NCBI GenBank assembly: GCA_900541235.1
Contig: UQIW01000025.1
Span: 1 to 33,984, forward strand
DNA from: an uncultured Collinsella sp.
Lineage (GTDB): Bacteria; Actinomycetota; Coriobacteriia; Coriobacteriales; Coriobacteriaceae
Length of the DNA: 33,984 nt
Reading direction: 5' to 3'
Under the pieces are notes generated by a model, which saw only the letters and a list, made by a program, of their open reading frames with translations, had not been told where the DNA came from and did not search any database. The translations under genes and the position numbers were made by a program. This document shows, in pieces, positions 14,697-25,170 of this stretch (its first letter is position 1; each line of letters begins with the position of its first letter).

Positions 14697-17150
14697 CTAG
14701 ATAAGCCCAAAGTGTTCGAGCGCGGTGACGACGCCGTCGTGGTCGAAGCTGTCGGTTACGTAGTCGGCCTTTTCCTTGAGGAAGTCCGGCGCGTTGCCCA
14801 TAGCGATGCCAACATCGACCGCCTCCATGAGGGCGATGTCGTTACTCGCGTCGCCAATGCCATATACGGTGCCGTGGTCTGGCCCCAGGGCGTCAAGCAC
14901 GGCCTTGATTCCGGCCCGTTTGGTGCACTCGCGAGGCGAGATTTCTGTGACCTCGAGTTCGAGCTCATTGAGGCAGAGCAGGGGTCCAAGCTCTTCATCT
15001 TGGGCGATGCGGTTGGCAAGTGGCGTGGACATAAGAATTTTATAGGCGTTGTAGTGCTCAAGTTGTGTGACGGCGTCGCCCACGGTGCGTGCGTATCCGT
15101 ACGTCTCGGGGGCATCTGCACTCATGCGCACCACGCGATCGATACCTTCAAAGCGAATGACCTCACCCGATTGCTCGAGATAGGGGGCGAGGCGCTGTAG
15201 CAGACCAGGGTTTATGGCTGCATTTCGCACAATGCGCCCCTCGAGTTCGGCGTAACCGCCCGCGAGGCACACGACGCCCGCCCACGGCAGCTCAAGCAGC
15301 TTAGGATGGATGCAGCTGAGGGTGCGTCCCGTGCAGATAAAGGCCTTGTTGCCGTTGGCGACAAACGTGCGAATTGCCTGCGCAACCGCCTCGTTGGGAT
15401 AGGGGGAAAGATCTCGCTCGCCCTCGGGGAGCTCTTGGGCAAGTTTGGGATCTTGCCAGGCGAGCGTACCGTCGATGTCGAAGAAGCAGACATTGCCATG
15501 CTTTTTGGTGGCGTCGGCGGCATGAGAAGGCGAGGCGGCGAATGCAAAACCCGGTTCGAGTCCCATAATCCGATCAAAGTGCTCTTTGACGCGGGGTACC
15601 GAGATGCCGATGATTACCTGAGCGGTCTTGCCGGTGACGATGAGGCCTTTGGCACCCGCTGCGACAAAGGTCGCATTGTCCGCGACGATGGAGGGGTCCA
15701 CGACTTCGACGCGCAGCCGCGTGGCGCAGTTGGTTGCGCCCGCAATGTTGGAGACGCCGCCCAGAAGCGTCACAACCTGCTCGGCGAGCAGATGATCTTG
15801 TGAGGCCTGGTCGTCGGAAGCGCCGGTTTTGGATGTGCGCTTTTCGTCAACGTCGTCTCCCGTCAAGCGCGAGAGCGCCGCGTTGCTGGCGATATGGTCC
15901 TCGCGTCCCGGGGTTTTAAGGTCAAAGGTCAGGATAAGACCTCGAAAGCTCAGAAAGAAGATGACGCTAAAGATGAGTCCGATTCCGAGTGCCAAAAGGT
16001 AGGAGCCGGCATGCGTCCGCATGAGCGGGATAAAGTTGAAGGCAGCCATTTCCATAAAACCGCCCGAGAAGATGCCGACGACGCCAAAGAAGTTCATAGC
16101 CATGGCGAGGCAGGAAGATAGGACGGCATAGAGCAAAAAGAGTCCGGGATAGGTGAACATAAAGAGAAACTCGAGCGGTTCGGTGACGCCGCAGACCACT
16201 GAGGCAACAATGGCGGGAACCAGGATGACCTTGAGGGCAGCGCGGCGCTCGGGCTTTGCGGTGGAGTAGAACGCAGCCGCGATGGCAGGAAGGCCAAAGA
16301 GCTTGACCCAGCCGGTGGCGGTAAAACCGGCCCACGGCGCAAGCTCATTGAGGGGGCGCGTGCTGTGCGAGAGGATGGGAAGCAAGTTGGTCCACGTGGC
16401 GTAGATGCCGTCGTTAATAACTAAATTGTCGTAGTAGATAGGCATGTAGAGCAGGTGGTGCAGCCCCATGGGCTCGAGTGCTCGCTCCAAAAACGCAAAG
16501 ATACCCACGCCGAGGGGGCCGACGCCCACAAGTGCGTGGCGCAGCGTTTCGGTCGCTGCGTATACGAAGGGCACGATGGCGGCCGAGATGGCGGCAAGGG
16601 CGAACACGGCAAAAAAGCTGATGAGGTAGACCAGCGAGGAACCCGAGAAGGTGCCGAGCCAATCGGGGACCTTGGCATCGTAGAAGCGGTCATGGATGGC
16701 GACGACGGTTGCCGATACCGCTAGCGGGCCGATAATGCCGGTGTCGAGCGTCTTGATGCCGTCGATGATGGTAATGCCGCTAGCGGGGGTCAAAGACGAC
16801 GGGTACTTAAGTCCAAGGTTGTCTCCGCTTAGCTTGATGATCTCGCTCAAAAAGAAGCAATAGGCAAAATAAGCCACGAGCGCCTCGAGGCAACAACGTG
16901 CCGGTTGCTTTTGGGCAAGGCCGATGGGCAGCGCTACGGCAAAAAGGAGCGGAAGTCGCTTAAAGACCGTCCACGAGCCGCGCTGAATGATAGTCCAAAA
17001 AACGTACCAAGGGGTTCCGTATACGGCGAGGTCGCCGACGATATCCGCAGACGTTGCGAGGGCGGAGACGCCGACCATAAGGCCCGATATGGAAAACAAC
17101 ATGGCGGGCGCGAACATTGCCCCGCCAAAGCGTTGGATTTTTTGCAGCAT
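14697..17150 (-). CDS. PTS EIIC-EIIB permease fused to HAD (Cof-type) phosphatase
   Basis: A single 817-residue chain. Residues about 1-405 are a membrane EIIC of the glucose/maltose/alpha-glucoside family (KIQRFGGAMFAPAMLF, VCGVTEPLEFLFMFTYPG). Residues about 440-525 are EIIB, with phosphorylation Cys475 in GATNCATRLRVEV. Residues about 550-817 form a Cof-type HAD hydrolase: nucleophile Asp558 and Asp560 in FFDIDGTL, and GIGDASNDIALMEAV. EIIC-EIIB imports and phosphorylates a sugar; the HAD domain could dephosphorylate it at once. No EIIA is adjacent. It is divergent from a GntR regulator with shared operator-like palindromes. The joined frame is continuous. Confidence 0.9.
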   Translation of the reverse strand: MLQKIQRFGGAMFAPAMLFSISGLMVGVSALATSADIVGDLAVYGTPWYVFWTIIQRGSWTVFKRLPLLFAVALPIGLAQKQPARCCLEALVAYFAYCFFLSEIIKLSGDNLGLKYPSSLTPASGITIIDGIKTLDTGIIGPLAVSATVVAIHDRFYDAKVPDWLGTFSGSSLVYLISFFAVFALAAISAAIVPFVYAATETLRHALVGVGPLGVGIFAFLERALEPMGLHHLLYMPIYYDNLVINDGIYATWTNLLPILSHSTRPLNELAPWAGFTATGWVKLFGLPAIAAAFYSTAKPERRAALKVILVPAIVASVVCGVTEPLEFLFMFTYPGLFLLYAVLSSCLAMAMNFFGVVGIFSGGFMEMAAFNFIPLMRTHAGSYLLALGIGLIFSVIFFLSFRGLILTFDLKTPGREDHIASNAALSRLTGDDVDEKRTSKTGASDDQASQDHLLAEQVVTLLGGVSNIAGATNCATRLRVEVVDPSIVADNATFVAAGAKGLIVTGKTAQVIIGISVPRVKEHFDRIMGLEPGFAFAASPSHAADATKKHGNVCFFDIDGTLAWQDPKLAQELPEGERDLSPYPNEAVAQAIRTFVANGNKAFICTGRTLSCIHPKLLELPWAGVVCLAGGYAELEGRIVRNAAINPGLLQRLAPYLEQSGEVIRFEGIDRVVRMSADAPETYGYARTVGDAVTQLEHYNAYKILMSTPLANRIAQDEELGPLLCLNELELEVTEISPRECTKRAGIKAVLDALGPDHGTVYGIGDASNDIALMEAVDVGIAMGNAPDFLKEKADYVTDSFDHDGVVTALEHFGLI

Positions 17151-17193
17151 GTTCTGCCTCCCGTATATCGAGGCGCGTTGCGCGTGGTGAAAC

Positions 17194-17344
17194 GTTTAAA
17201 CAATGGATTCATTGTAGAGGACCAGACGATTGTCGTACCGGCAGTTTTGAGCGAAACCGGTTTGGGCGCGACAGAAACCGTCAACGGTTAAATCCTGTCG
17301 CTTTGCCGATAATCGGTTTAAACAACTTTAAGAAATGCTATGCT
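17194..17344. promoter_or_regulatory. Divergent promoter region with GTTTAAAC operator-like palindromes
   Basis: GTTTAAAC occurs at 17194-17201 and 17316-17323, with a related AAACCGGTTT at 17254-17263. The first lies just downstream of a minus-strand -10 TACAAT (17211-17216) for the PTS-HAD gene. The second lies where the -35 of the GntR gene would be, ahead of a -10 TATGCT (17339-17344). This fits autoregulation plus control of the PTS gene. Confidence 0.6.
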
Positions 17345-17377
17345 GCCTAGCCATACATATTCATTAGAGGTGAAGTC

Positions 17378-18097
17378 ATGCCAAAAGCGATATACGAAGG
17401 AATCTACCGAGAAATACGCTCGCGCATCATTAACGGGACCTATGCGTTTCAGGAGATGCTGCCAACCGAAGCCGAGCTGACCGCGGAATTTGGCTGCACG
17501 CGCAATACCGTCCGCCGCGCTTTGAGCATGCTGGCCGACGGGATGTTTGTGCAGCCCATACACGGCAAGGGCGTGCGCGTTATTTGGCTTAAGGGCGAAA
17601 CCGACATGTTGGGCGCACTCGAAGAGGTTGAGTCGTTTGGCGAGTTCGCAAAACGCAACAATGCCGTTGCTTCGACCGAGGTCAAGTCTTTTGAACATCT
17701 GGTGTGCACCGAGCAACTTTCTCGACGCTTGGGATTTAAGACAGGTGAGCAGTTGATTCGCGTGGTGCGCGTCCGAAGCCTTAACGGCAATGCGCGCCAA
17801 GTAGACCATGGCTACTTTTTGGAGTCGATCGCCAAGGGCCTGACGCCCGAGATCGCGGCAGATTCTATTTACGGCTATCTGGAGCACAAGCGCGGTGTCA
17901 AAGTGATGGCGAGCCGTCGTACGGTGAGTGTCGAGCTCGCCAACGATGAGGACTGCAGCTATCTTGACCTCGGCAAATACAACTGCGTTGCCGTCATGGA
18001 GAGCCAGTCGTACACCTCGGATGGCATCTTGTTTGAGGTGACGCACACTCGCACACACCCCGAGATCTTCCACTACCGCGTCAACTCCAAGCGATAG
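17378..18097 (+). CDS. GntR-family (HutC/UTRA) transcriptional regulator
   Basis: The chain has 239 residues with an N-terminal winged helix-turn-helix (about 5-70: LPTEAELTAEFGCTRNTVRRALSMLADG) and a UTRA ligand-binding domain (about 85-235) that usually senses a sugar phosphate. The promoter-proximal, divergent position against the PTS-HAD gene and the shared GTTTAAAC palindromes suggest it represses both genes until the phosphorylated sugar appears. TreR of B. subtilis is a comparable PTS-linked example. A strong terminator follows. Confidence 0.92.
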   Translation: MPKAIYEGIYREIRSRIINGTYAFQEMLPTEAELTAEFGCTRNTVRRALSMLADGMFVQPIHGKGVRVIWLKGETDMLGALEEVESFGEFAKRNNAVASTEVKSFEHLVCTEQLSRRLGFKTGEQLIRVVRVRSLNGNARQVDHGYFLESIAKGLTPEIAADSIYGYLEHKRGVKVMASRRTVSVELANDEDCSYLDLGKYNCVAVMESQSYTSDGILFEVTHTRTHPEIFHYRVNSKR

Positions 18098-18143
18098 CCG
18101 GCCAGCTCGCAGCCTGACGAGACTCATGCCCTCAAAGCGAAAG

Positions 18144-18186
18144 CGCCCGGTCAAACCGACGATGCATCGGCTTGACCGGGCGTTTT
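18144..18186 (+). terminator. Terminator after the GntR gene
   Basis: CGCCCGGTCAA (18144-18154) pairs with TTGACCGGGCG (18172-18182), continues into an inner CCGA/TCGG stem and runs into four T. Confidence 0.88.
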
Positions 18187-18234
18187 CTCTGCATTAGACG
18201 ATTTTGTCGAGGCGGGCCACGGGCAACACGCGGG

Positions 18235-18268
18235 CAAAAAAGCGGAGCCGCGTTGCCGCGACTCCGCT
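18235..18268 (-). terminator. Terminator of the malQ-glgP unit
   Basis: On the minus strand a 12-bp stem with one mismatch (18257-18268 with 18241-18252), loop GCAA, is followed by a run of six T (18236-18241). It lies 29 nt beyond the glgP stop. Confidence 0.85.
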
Positions 18269-18296
18269 TTCAAGAGGATGGGTAAAGGAAACGAAA

Positions 18297-20564
<2,268 letters not shown>

Positions 20565-20610
20565 GTTTTCTCCTGTGATGGGTTGTTTCATGTCTGCAAT
20601 TCATAAGAAG

Positions 20611-20644
20611 CCCGCGCGAGGGGATTGGGGTGGCCTCGCGCGGG
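20611..20644 (-). terminator. Intercistronic stem-loop between malQ and glgP
   Basis: CCCGCGCGAGG (20611-20621) pairs with CCTCGCGCGGG (20634-20644), an 11-bp perfect GC-rich stem. On the minus strand it is followed by CTTCTT, a weak T-tract, so it may partly terminate or protect the malQ mRNA. Confidence 0.6.
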
Positions 20645-20692
20645 AAAAGCAAGCGCGTCCGCACGGTGGGGAGGGGCCGGGCGCGGTAGCTC

Positions 20693-22198
20693 CTATTGAG
20701 GAAGCTCGATTTCGGCTTCCGACGGGATGCGGAAGTAGGTCTCGGTCCAGTCGGTGAGTTTGTGCTCGAGCTCGCGGGTGATGGCGCCGTCGAGCATGCG
20801 CCAGGTCCAGTTGCCGCCCAACGTGGCAGGGGTGTTGATGCGCGCCTCGTTGCCCAAGTTGAGCAGGTCCTGCATGGTGTAGATGCACGTGTCGCTCACG
20901 CTGGCTGCGATGGTTCGGTTGAGCGCGTCGGTGATGGGCTCGCCGGCCTGCTGATGGGTGTACAGGGCTGCCTGCTCGCGCTGACGCGGGGTGGCCGTTC
21001 CCTCAAACCAACCGCGCGCCGTCTCGTTATCGTGGGTGCCCACATAGGCGACGGTGTTGGCGATGTAGTTATGCGGCAGGTAGTACGAGTTGGTGCCCTC
21101 AAAGGCAAACTGCAGGATCTTCATGCCGGGGAAGCCCAAGTTGTCGCGCATGTCGATGACGCCGGGGGTGAGGAAGCCCAGGTCCTCGGCGATGATGGGC
21201 AGCGTGCCGAGCTTTTCCTCGAGCGTCTTGAAGAACTTGAGGCCGGGACCCTGCGTCCACGAACCGTAGGACGAATCGGGCGAGGAGAACGGCACCTCCC
21301 AATAGGCCTCGAAGCCGCGGAAGTGATCCAGGCGGATGACGTCGTACATGTCGAGGGCGGCGCGAATGCGGCCCTCCCACCAGGAGAAGCCGTCGGACTC
21401 CATGGCGTCCCAGTCGTAGATGGGGTTGCCCCAGTACTGGCCGGTGGCCGAGAACTGGTCGGGCGGCGTGCCAGCGACGCTCACGGGATTGCCGGCGGTG
21501 TCGATCTTAAAGAGCTCAGGCGTCGCCCACATCTCGACGGAGTCACGCGAGACATAGATGGGCAGGTCGCCGATGATGAGAATGTCGCGCTCGTTGGCAT
21601 AGGCCTTGAGGCGGCTCCACTGGCGATCGAAGAAGTACTGCGTCATCTGGTGGTAGAGCATACGCGCCGGATGGTCGGCACAGACCTTGGCGGAAGCTTC
21701 GCCGCGGGTGCGGAGTTCCGCGGGCCACTCCCAAAACGCCTTGAGACCGCACTCCTCTTTGACGGTCATGAACTCACAGTAGGGGATGAGCCAGTCCTCG
21801 TTGGCCTGGATAAAGTCATCGAAATCGGCCGGCTTGTCGGCGGCAAAGCGCTCAGCGGCGCGGTCGAGAATCTGACGGCGGCCGCCAAAGATAGCACCGT
21901 AGTCGACATTGCTGGGGTCGGATCCCAGATACACGCCATCGATATCGCGCTGCTCCAGATACCCTGCCTCGATAAGCTCGGCAAAGTCGATAAAGTTGGG
22001 ATTGCCAGCGCGGGCCGAGAACGACTGATAGGGCGAATCGCCATAGCTGGTCGTCGTAAGGGGCAGAATCTGCCAGTAATGTTGTTTGCACGAGGCGAGA
22101 AAATCGACGAAGTCGTAGGCATTCCAGCCAAAGCCGCCGATTCCGTATGGTCCGGGCAGAGATGAGACGGGCATGAGGACGCCGCTTGCACGCTCCAT
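20693..22198 (-). CDS. malQ: 4-alpha-glucanotransferase (amylomaltase)
   Basis: MalQ (GH77) transfers glucan chains between maltodextrins, generating longer substrates for GlgP and free glucose. The catalytic triad is visible: nucleophile Asp291 in IRLDHFRGFEAYW, acid/base Glu338 in AEDLGFL and Asp390 in GTHDNE. The ATG at 22198 gives the usual N-terminus (ERASGVLMPVSSLPGPYGIGG) with GGTGAG upstream; GTG 22210 and TTG 22213 are alternatives. The protein is 501 residues. Its promoter carries a GTTTAAAC palindrome identical to those near the PTS-HAD and GntR genes. Confidence 0.96.
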   Translation of the reverse strand: MERASGVLMPVSSLPGPYGIGGFGWNAYDFVDFLASCKQHYWQILPLTTTSYGDSPYQSFSARAGNPNFIDFAELIEAGYLEQRDIDGVYLGSDPSNVDYGAIFGGRRQILDRAAERFAADKPADFDDFIQANEDWLIPYCEFMTVKEECGLKAFWEWPAELRTRGEASAKVCADHPARMLYHQMTQYFFDRQWSRLKAYANERDILIIGDLPIYVSRDSVEMWATPELFKIDTAGNPVSVAGTPPDQFSATGQYWGNPIYDWDAMESDGFSWWEGRIRAALDMYDVIRLDHFRGFEAYWEVPFSSPDSSYGSWTQGPGLKFFKTLEEKLGTLPIIAEDLGFLTPGVIDMRDNLGFPGMKILQFAFEGTNSYYLPHNYIANTVAYVGTHDNETARGWFEGTATPRQREQAALYTHQQAGEPITDALNRTIAASVSDTCIYTMQDLLNLGNEARINTPATLGGNWTWRMLDGAITRELEHKLTDWTETYFRIPSEAEIELPQ

Positions 22199-22283
22199 GA
22201 ATGCGCTCACCAACCTTCTTGTTGTGGGGTCGGCCTGCCGATGGATGTGCAGTCCGCCTCCGATGTTCTGATCCGATACGCCT

Positions 22284-22313
22284 ATTGTAAAACATGTTGT
22301 TTAAACATGTACA
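22284..22313 (-). promoter_or_regulatory. malQ promoter with operator palindrome
   Basis: On the minus strand a -35-like TGTACA (22308-22313) and a -10 TACAAT (22284-22289) are 18 bp apart. The spacer contains ACATGTT-N5-AACATGT (22292-22310), within which lies GTTTAAAC (22299-22306). A protein bound there would block polymerase. Confidence 0.62.
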
Positions 22314-22362
22314 GGCAAGATAAAAAAGTTGGTCGATTTTCGGCGAATGGTTACATGCCATG

Positions 22363-22396
22363 AAAAAGCCCCGACCTCACAACGTGAGATCGGGGC
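22363..22396 (-). terminator. Terminator of galE
   Basis: A 13-bp stem (22368-22380 with 22384-22396, one mismatch) with a 3-nt loop is followed on the minus strand by five T (22363-22367). Confidence 0.9.
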
Positions 22397-22418
22397 AAGA
22401 GCGGTATGTAGGTTTTTG

Positions 22419-23480
22419 CTACTCGGCGTCGGCGAAGCCGTTGGGGTTGTGGCTCTGCCAGTTCCAGCTATCTCGGCACATGTCCGCGATGTCGTACTGG
22501 GCCTTCCAGCCCATCATGCGCTCGGCCTTGGAGGCATCGCACCAGTTGGCAGCGATGTCGCCGGCGCGGCGCTCGCGGATCACGTAGGGCAGCTCCTTGC
22601 CACAAGCCTTGGAGAAGGCGGCGACGACCTCGAGTACCGAGGTGCCGGTGCCGGTGCCCAGATTAAAGATCTCGACGCCGGTTTTGCCGTTCATCCAGTT
22701 AAGGGCGGCAACGTGACCAGAGGCCAGATCGCACACGTGGATGTAGTCGCGCACGCCGGTGCCGTCGGGGGTGGGGTAGTCGTTGCCAAAGACCTGAACG
22801 GCCTCGAGCTTGCCCACGGCGACCTGGGCGACATAGGGCACCAGGTTGTTGGGGATGCCCTTGGGATCCTCGCCGATCAGGCCCGACGGATGAGCGCCGA
22901 TGGGGTTGAAGTAACGGAGCAGCACGACGTCCCACTCGGGGTCGGCAGTGTGGACGTCCATAAGGATCTGCTCGATCATCCATTTGGTCCAACCATAGGG
23001 GTTGGTCGCGGGCTTCTTAGGATCCTCCTCGGTGACGGGCGGGTTGTCCGGGTCGCCGTAGACGGTCGAGGAGCTCGAGAAGATGATGGACTTGCAGCCA
23101 TGGTTGCGCATGACGTCGATGAGCACCAGGGTGTTCTCGATGTTGTTGTGGTAGTACTCGACGGGCTTGCTTACCGACTCGCCGACGGCCTTAAAGCCGG
23201 CAAAGTGGATGACGCGGTCGATCTGATGGGTATCGAAGATCTTGTTCATCGCATCGTGGTCGAGCACGTTGGCCTCGTAGAAGGTGAGGTTCTTGGCGGC
23301 CTCGTCGCCCACGATGGTCTTGACGCGGTCGACGGCGACGGCGCTGGAGTTGGAGAGATCATCGACGATGATGACCTGGTAGCCACCCTCGAGCAGCTGA
23401 ACGACGGTGTGCGAGCCGATAAAGCCGGCGCCACCGGTAACGAGGACGCAGGTGTCTTTGGGGTCGAGTGCTTTGGACAT
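22419..23480 (-). CDS. galE: UDP-glucose 4-epimerase
   Basis: GalE interconverts UDP-glucose and UDP-galactose (Leloir pathway and cell-surface glycan precursors). It is a short-chain dehydrogenase: NAD-binding VLVTGGAGFIGSH near residue 15, substrate-binding SSSSTVYGD and the catalytic Tyr/Lys in NPYGWTKWMIE. The C-terminal VLEVVAAF and RRAGDIAANWCDASKAE are typical. At 353 residues it is full length. AGGAG precedes the ATG, with a TATACT -10 about 40 bp upstream. It stands alone between terminators. Confidence 0.96.
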   Translation of the reverse strand: MSKALDPKDTCVLVTGGAGFIGSHTVVQLLEGGYQVIIVDDLSNSSAVAVDRVKTIVGDEAAKNLTFYEANVLDHDAMNKIFDTHQIDRVIHFAGFKAVGESVSKPVEYYHNNIENTLVLIDVMRNHGCKSIIFSSSSTVYGDPDNPPVTEEDPKKPATNPYGWTKWMIEQILMDVHTADPEWDVVLLRYFNPIGAHPSGLIGEDPKGIPNNLVPYVAQVAVGKLEAVQVFGNDYPTPDGTGVRDYIHVCDLASGHVAALNWMNGKTGVEIFNLGTGTGTSVLEVVAAFSKACGKELPYVIRERRAGDIAANWCDASKAERMMGWKAQYDIADMCRDSWNWQSHNPNGFADAE

Positions 23481-23674
23481 GTAGTCTCCTATCGAATCAG
23501 GAACACTTCTTCAGGGGAGTATAGCGCAGGCAGGGACGCCCAAATCGTGCGCTGTAGGAAAAGCAGAGGATTATGCTAGCGTACTCATAACAGAGCTCGC
23601 GTACGCATAACCTGATCTTTGGCATTTGCCTACGAGCCGCCGACCTTGCAGTTTCCTGCCGTTCGTGGAAATCG

Positions 23675-23702
23675 TTGGGACGCGCCATATGTACGCTAAT
23701 AT
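23675..23702 (+). promoter_or_regulatory. Possible promoter of the secreted hydrolase gene
   Basis: TTGGGA (23675-23680) and TAATAT (23697-23702) are 16 bp apart, 44 bp before the start codon. The spacer and flanks carry GTACGC/GCGTAC repeats: GCGTACTCATAAC, GCGTACGCATAAC (23578-23611 region) and the inverse ATGTACGC, which may bind a regulator. Confidence 0.4.
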
Positions 23703-23746
23703 GTATGAGTTGAGCGACATATAAATAAGCATGTAACGGAGTACAT

Positions 23747-24952
23747 ATGTCACCAAACAGCGATTCCATCCTTTCCCAGGAGCTCTCGCGTCGCACTGCC
23801 CTCAAGGCCCTGTTCGGCGCTGCTTCTGCGGCAGTTCTTTTTGGCCTGCCCACTCGCGCCCATGCGGCAGAGGCTTCCAAAGAAACAACCGATAAACTGA
23901 ATGCCGCCCAGGCCCAGCTCGACGAGGTTCAGGCCCAGCTCGACAGCATCGCAAATGAGTATGCGGCGCTGGCCAACAAGAATGCCCAGACCCTCAACGA
24001 CATCGAGAATGTCCAGGGCAAGATTGACGACACACAGGCCCAGATCGATGAAAAGAAGGCCGAGCTCAAGAAGAAGCGCAACGACCTTTCCGATCGCGTG
24101 GCCGCCAGCTACAAGTCCGGCGGCACGAACATCCTGTCGCTGCTGCTGGCCTCTGGCTCGTTTGAGGAACTCGTCGCCAACGCGCATTACGTTGAGAAGA
24201 TCAACAAGAGCGACCGCGATGCCATCGAGGATATCCAGACGATTCAGGCTGAGCTCGACGCACAGAAGACCGAGCTCGAAGCACAAAAGGCCGACCTGGA
24301 GAAACTCAAGGACCAGCAGACGGCTCAGATGCAGGATATGCAGGCCAAGCAGCAAGAGGTCCAGACCGTGCTGAATGGTCTATCCGACGACGTCAAGGAG
24401 CTCATGGCTCAGCGTGATTCCGAGATCCTCGCTGCCGCCCAGGCTGAGGAGGCTGCCAGGAAGGCCGCCGCTGCCGCTGCCGCCGCGAACAAGAACAATT
24501 CCTACTCGGGTGGTTCAAGCTCGGGTGGCGGATCGTATGCGCCCGGAACCCCGCAACAGAATGCCGGCTCGGGCAAACAGCAGGCCGTCGTCAACGCGTG
24601 CTACTCCACGCCTTCGCCGGGTCAGAACTGGTGCGCGGCGTGGGTTACCAATGTCTTCCGTAACGCCGGCGTGGGCTATTTTGGCGGCAACGCGTGTGAC
24701 ATGTTCAACGCCTGGTGCTATAGCTCCGATCGCTCGGCGCTGCAGGTGGGCATGATCGTGGCCGATTCCTCGCACAGCGGCACGGGTGCTCCGGGCCTTA
24801 TCTACGGTCATGTGGGTATCTACGTTGGCGGCGGCATCGTTATGAGCAACGAGGGCGCCATTACGTCTAAGTCGCTTGACTCGTTTATTAGCTTCTATGG
24901 CACTGGCTCTGGCGTGCGTTGGGGCTGGCTCGGCGGTATTGCGCTGTCGTAG
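23747..24952 (+). CDS. Secreted coiled-coil peptidoglycan hydrolase (NlpC/P60- or CHAP-like)
   Basis: The chain has 401 residues. The N-terminus has a twin-arginine-like SRRTALK (14-20), a hydrophobic segment and a likely AHA-A cleavage near residue 40. Residues about 45-245 form long coiled coils rich in Gln/Lys/Glu, as in PcsB and RipA. A Ser/Gly linker (about 258-285) leads to a papain-fold hydrolase with probable catalytic Cys296 in NWCAAWVTNVF and His355 in YGHVGIYVGGG. It probably cleaves peptide stems of the cell wall during division. The cysteine motif differs from the classical NlpC DCSG. GGAG precedes the ATG. Confidence 0.87.
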   Translation: MSPNSDSILSQELSRRTALKALFGAASAAVLFGLPTRAHAAEASKETTDKLNAAQAQLDEVQAQLDSIANEYAALANKNAQTLNDIENVQGKIDDTQAQIDEKKAELKKKRNDLSDRVAASYKSGGTNILSLLLASGSFEELVANAHYVEKINKSDRDAIEDIQTIQAELDAQKTELEAQKADLEKLKDQQTAQMQDMQAKQQEVQTVLNGLSDDVKELMAQRDSEILAAAQAEEAARKAAAAAAAANKNNSYSGGSSSGGGSYAPGTPQQNAGSGKQQAVVNACYSTPSPGQNWCAAWVTNVFRNAGVGYFGGNACDMFNAWCYSSDRSALQVGMIVADSSHSGTGAPGLIYGHVGIYVGGGIVMSNEGAITSKSLDSFISFYGTGSGVRWGWLGGIALS

Positions 24953-24964
24953 CTGCGGCTTGGT

Positions 24965-25089
24965 CCGGGACAGTCCGAGAGGCATAAGGTTGCCTGCTCG
25001 GGCAGTCCTGCTCGCACGGAGAGCACATTAAGTGCTCTCCGGCTCGTGCGGAACTCGCGATCAACCTTATGCCTCTCGGACTGTCCCGG
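24965..25089. repeat. Long inverted repeat with cloverleaf-like core, copy D
   Basis: Perfect 28-nt arms (24965-24992 and 25062-25089) enclose a 69-nt core. The first core hairpin here is CTGC-TCGG-GCAG, longer than the CTG/CAG of other copies but still paired, and the central one is GGAGAGCAC/GTGCTCTCC around ATTAA. The arm next to the core ends AAGGTTG/CAACCTT, a compensated change from AAGGTTT/AAACCTT. It begins 12 nt after the hydrolase stop codon. Confidence 0.87.
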
Positions 25090-25145
25090 CCCTCTCGGAT
25101 TCGGGGCGCGACACACCGGACTGGGTTATCTGAATAAATATGGTG

Positions 25146-25170
25146 AAGGCCCCTTTCGGGGCCTTCTTTG
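25146..25170 (+). terminator. Terminator between the hydrolase gene and murB
   Basis: AAGGCCCC (25146-25153) pairs with GGGGCCTT (25158-25165) around TTTC and runs into CTTTGTT. It serves the plus strand best, but the stem could also act at the end of murB. Confidence 0.7.

Noticed and set aside
20696..22165. 489-codon open frame antisense to malQ
   Set aside because: malQ has all catalytic motifs on the minus strand; the antisense frame is low-complexity and has no family signature.
22329..23579. 416-codon open frame antisense to galE
   Set aside because: A shadow of galE with no ribosome site or domain evidence.
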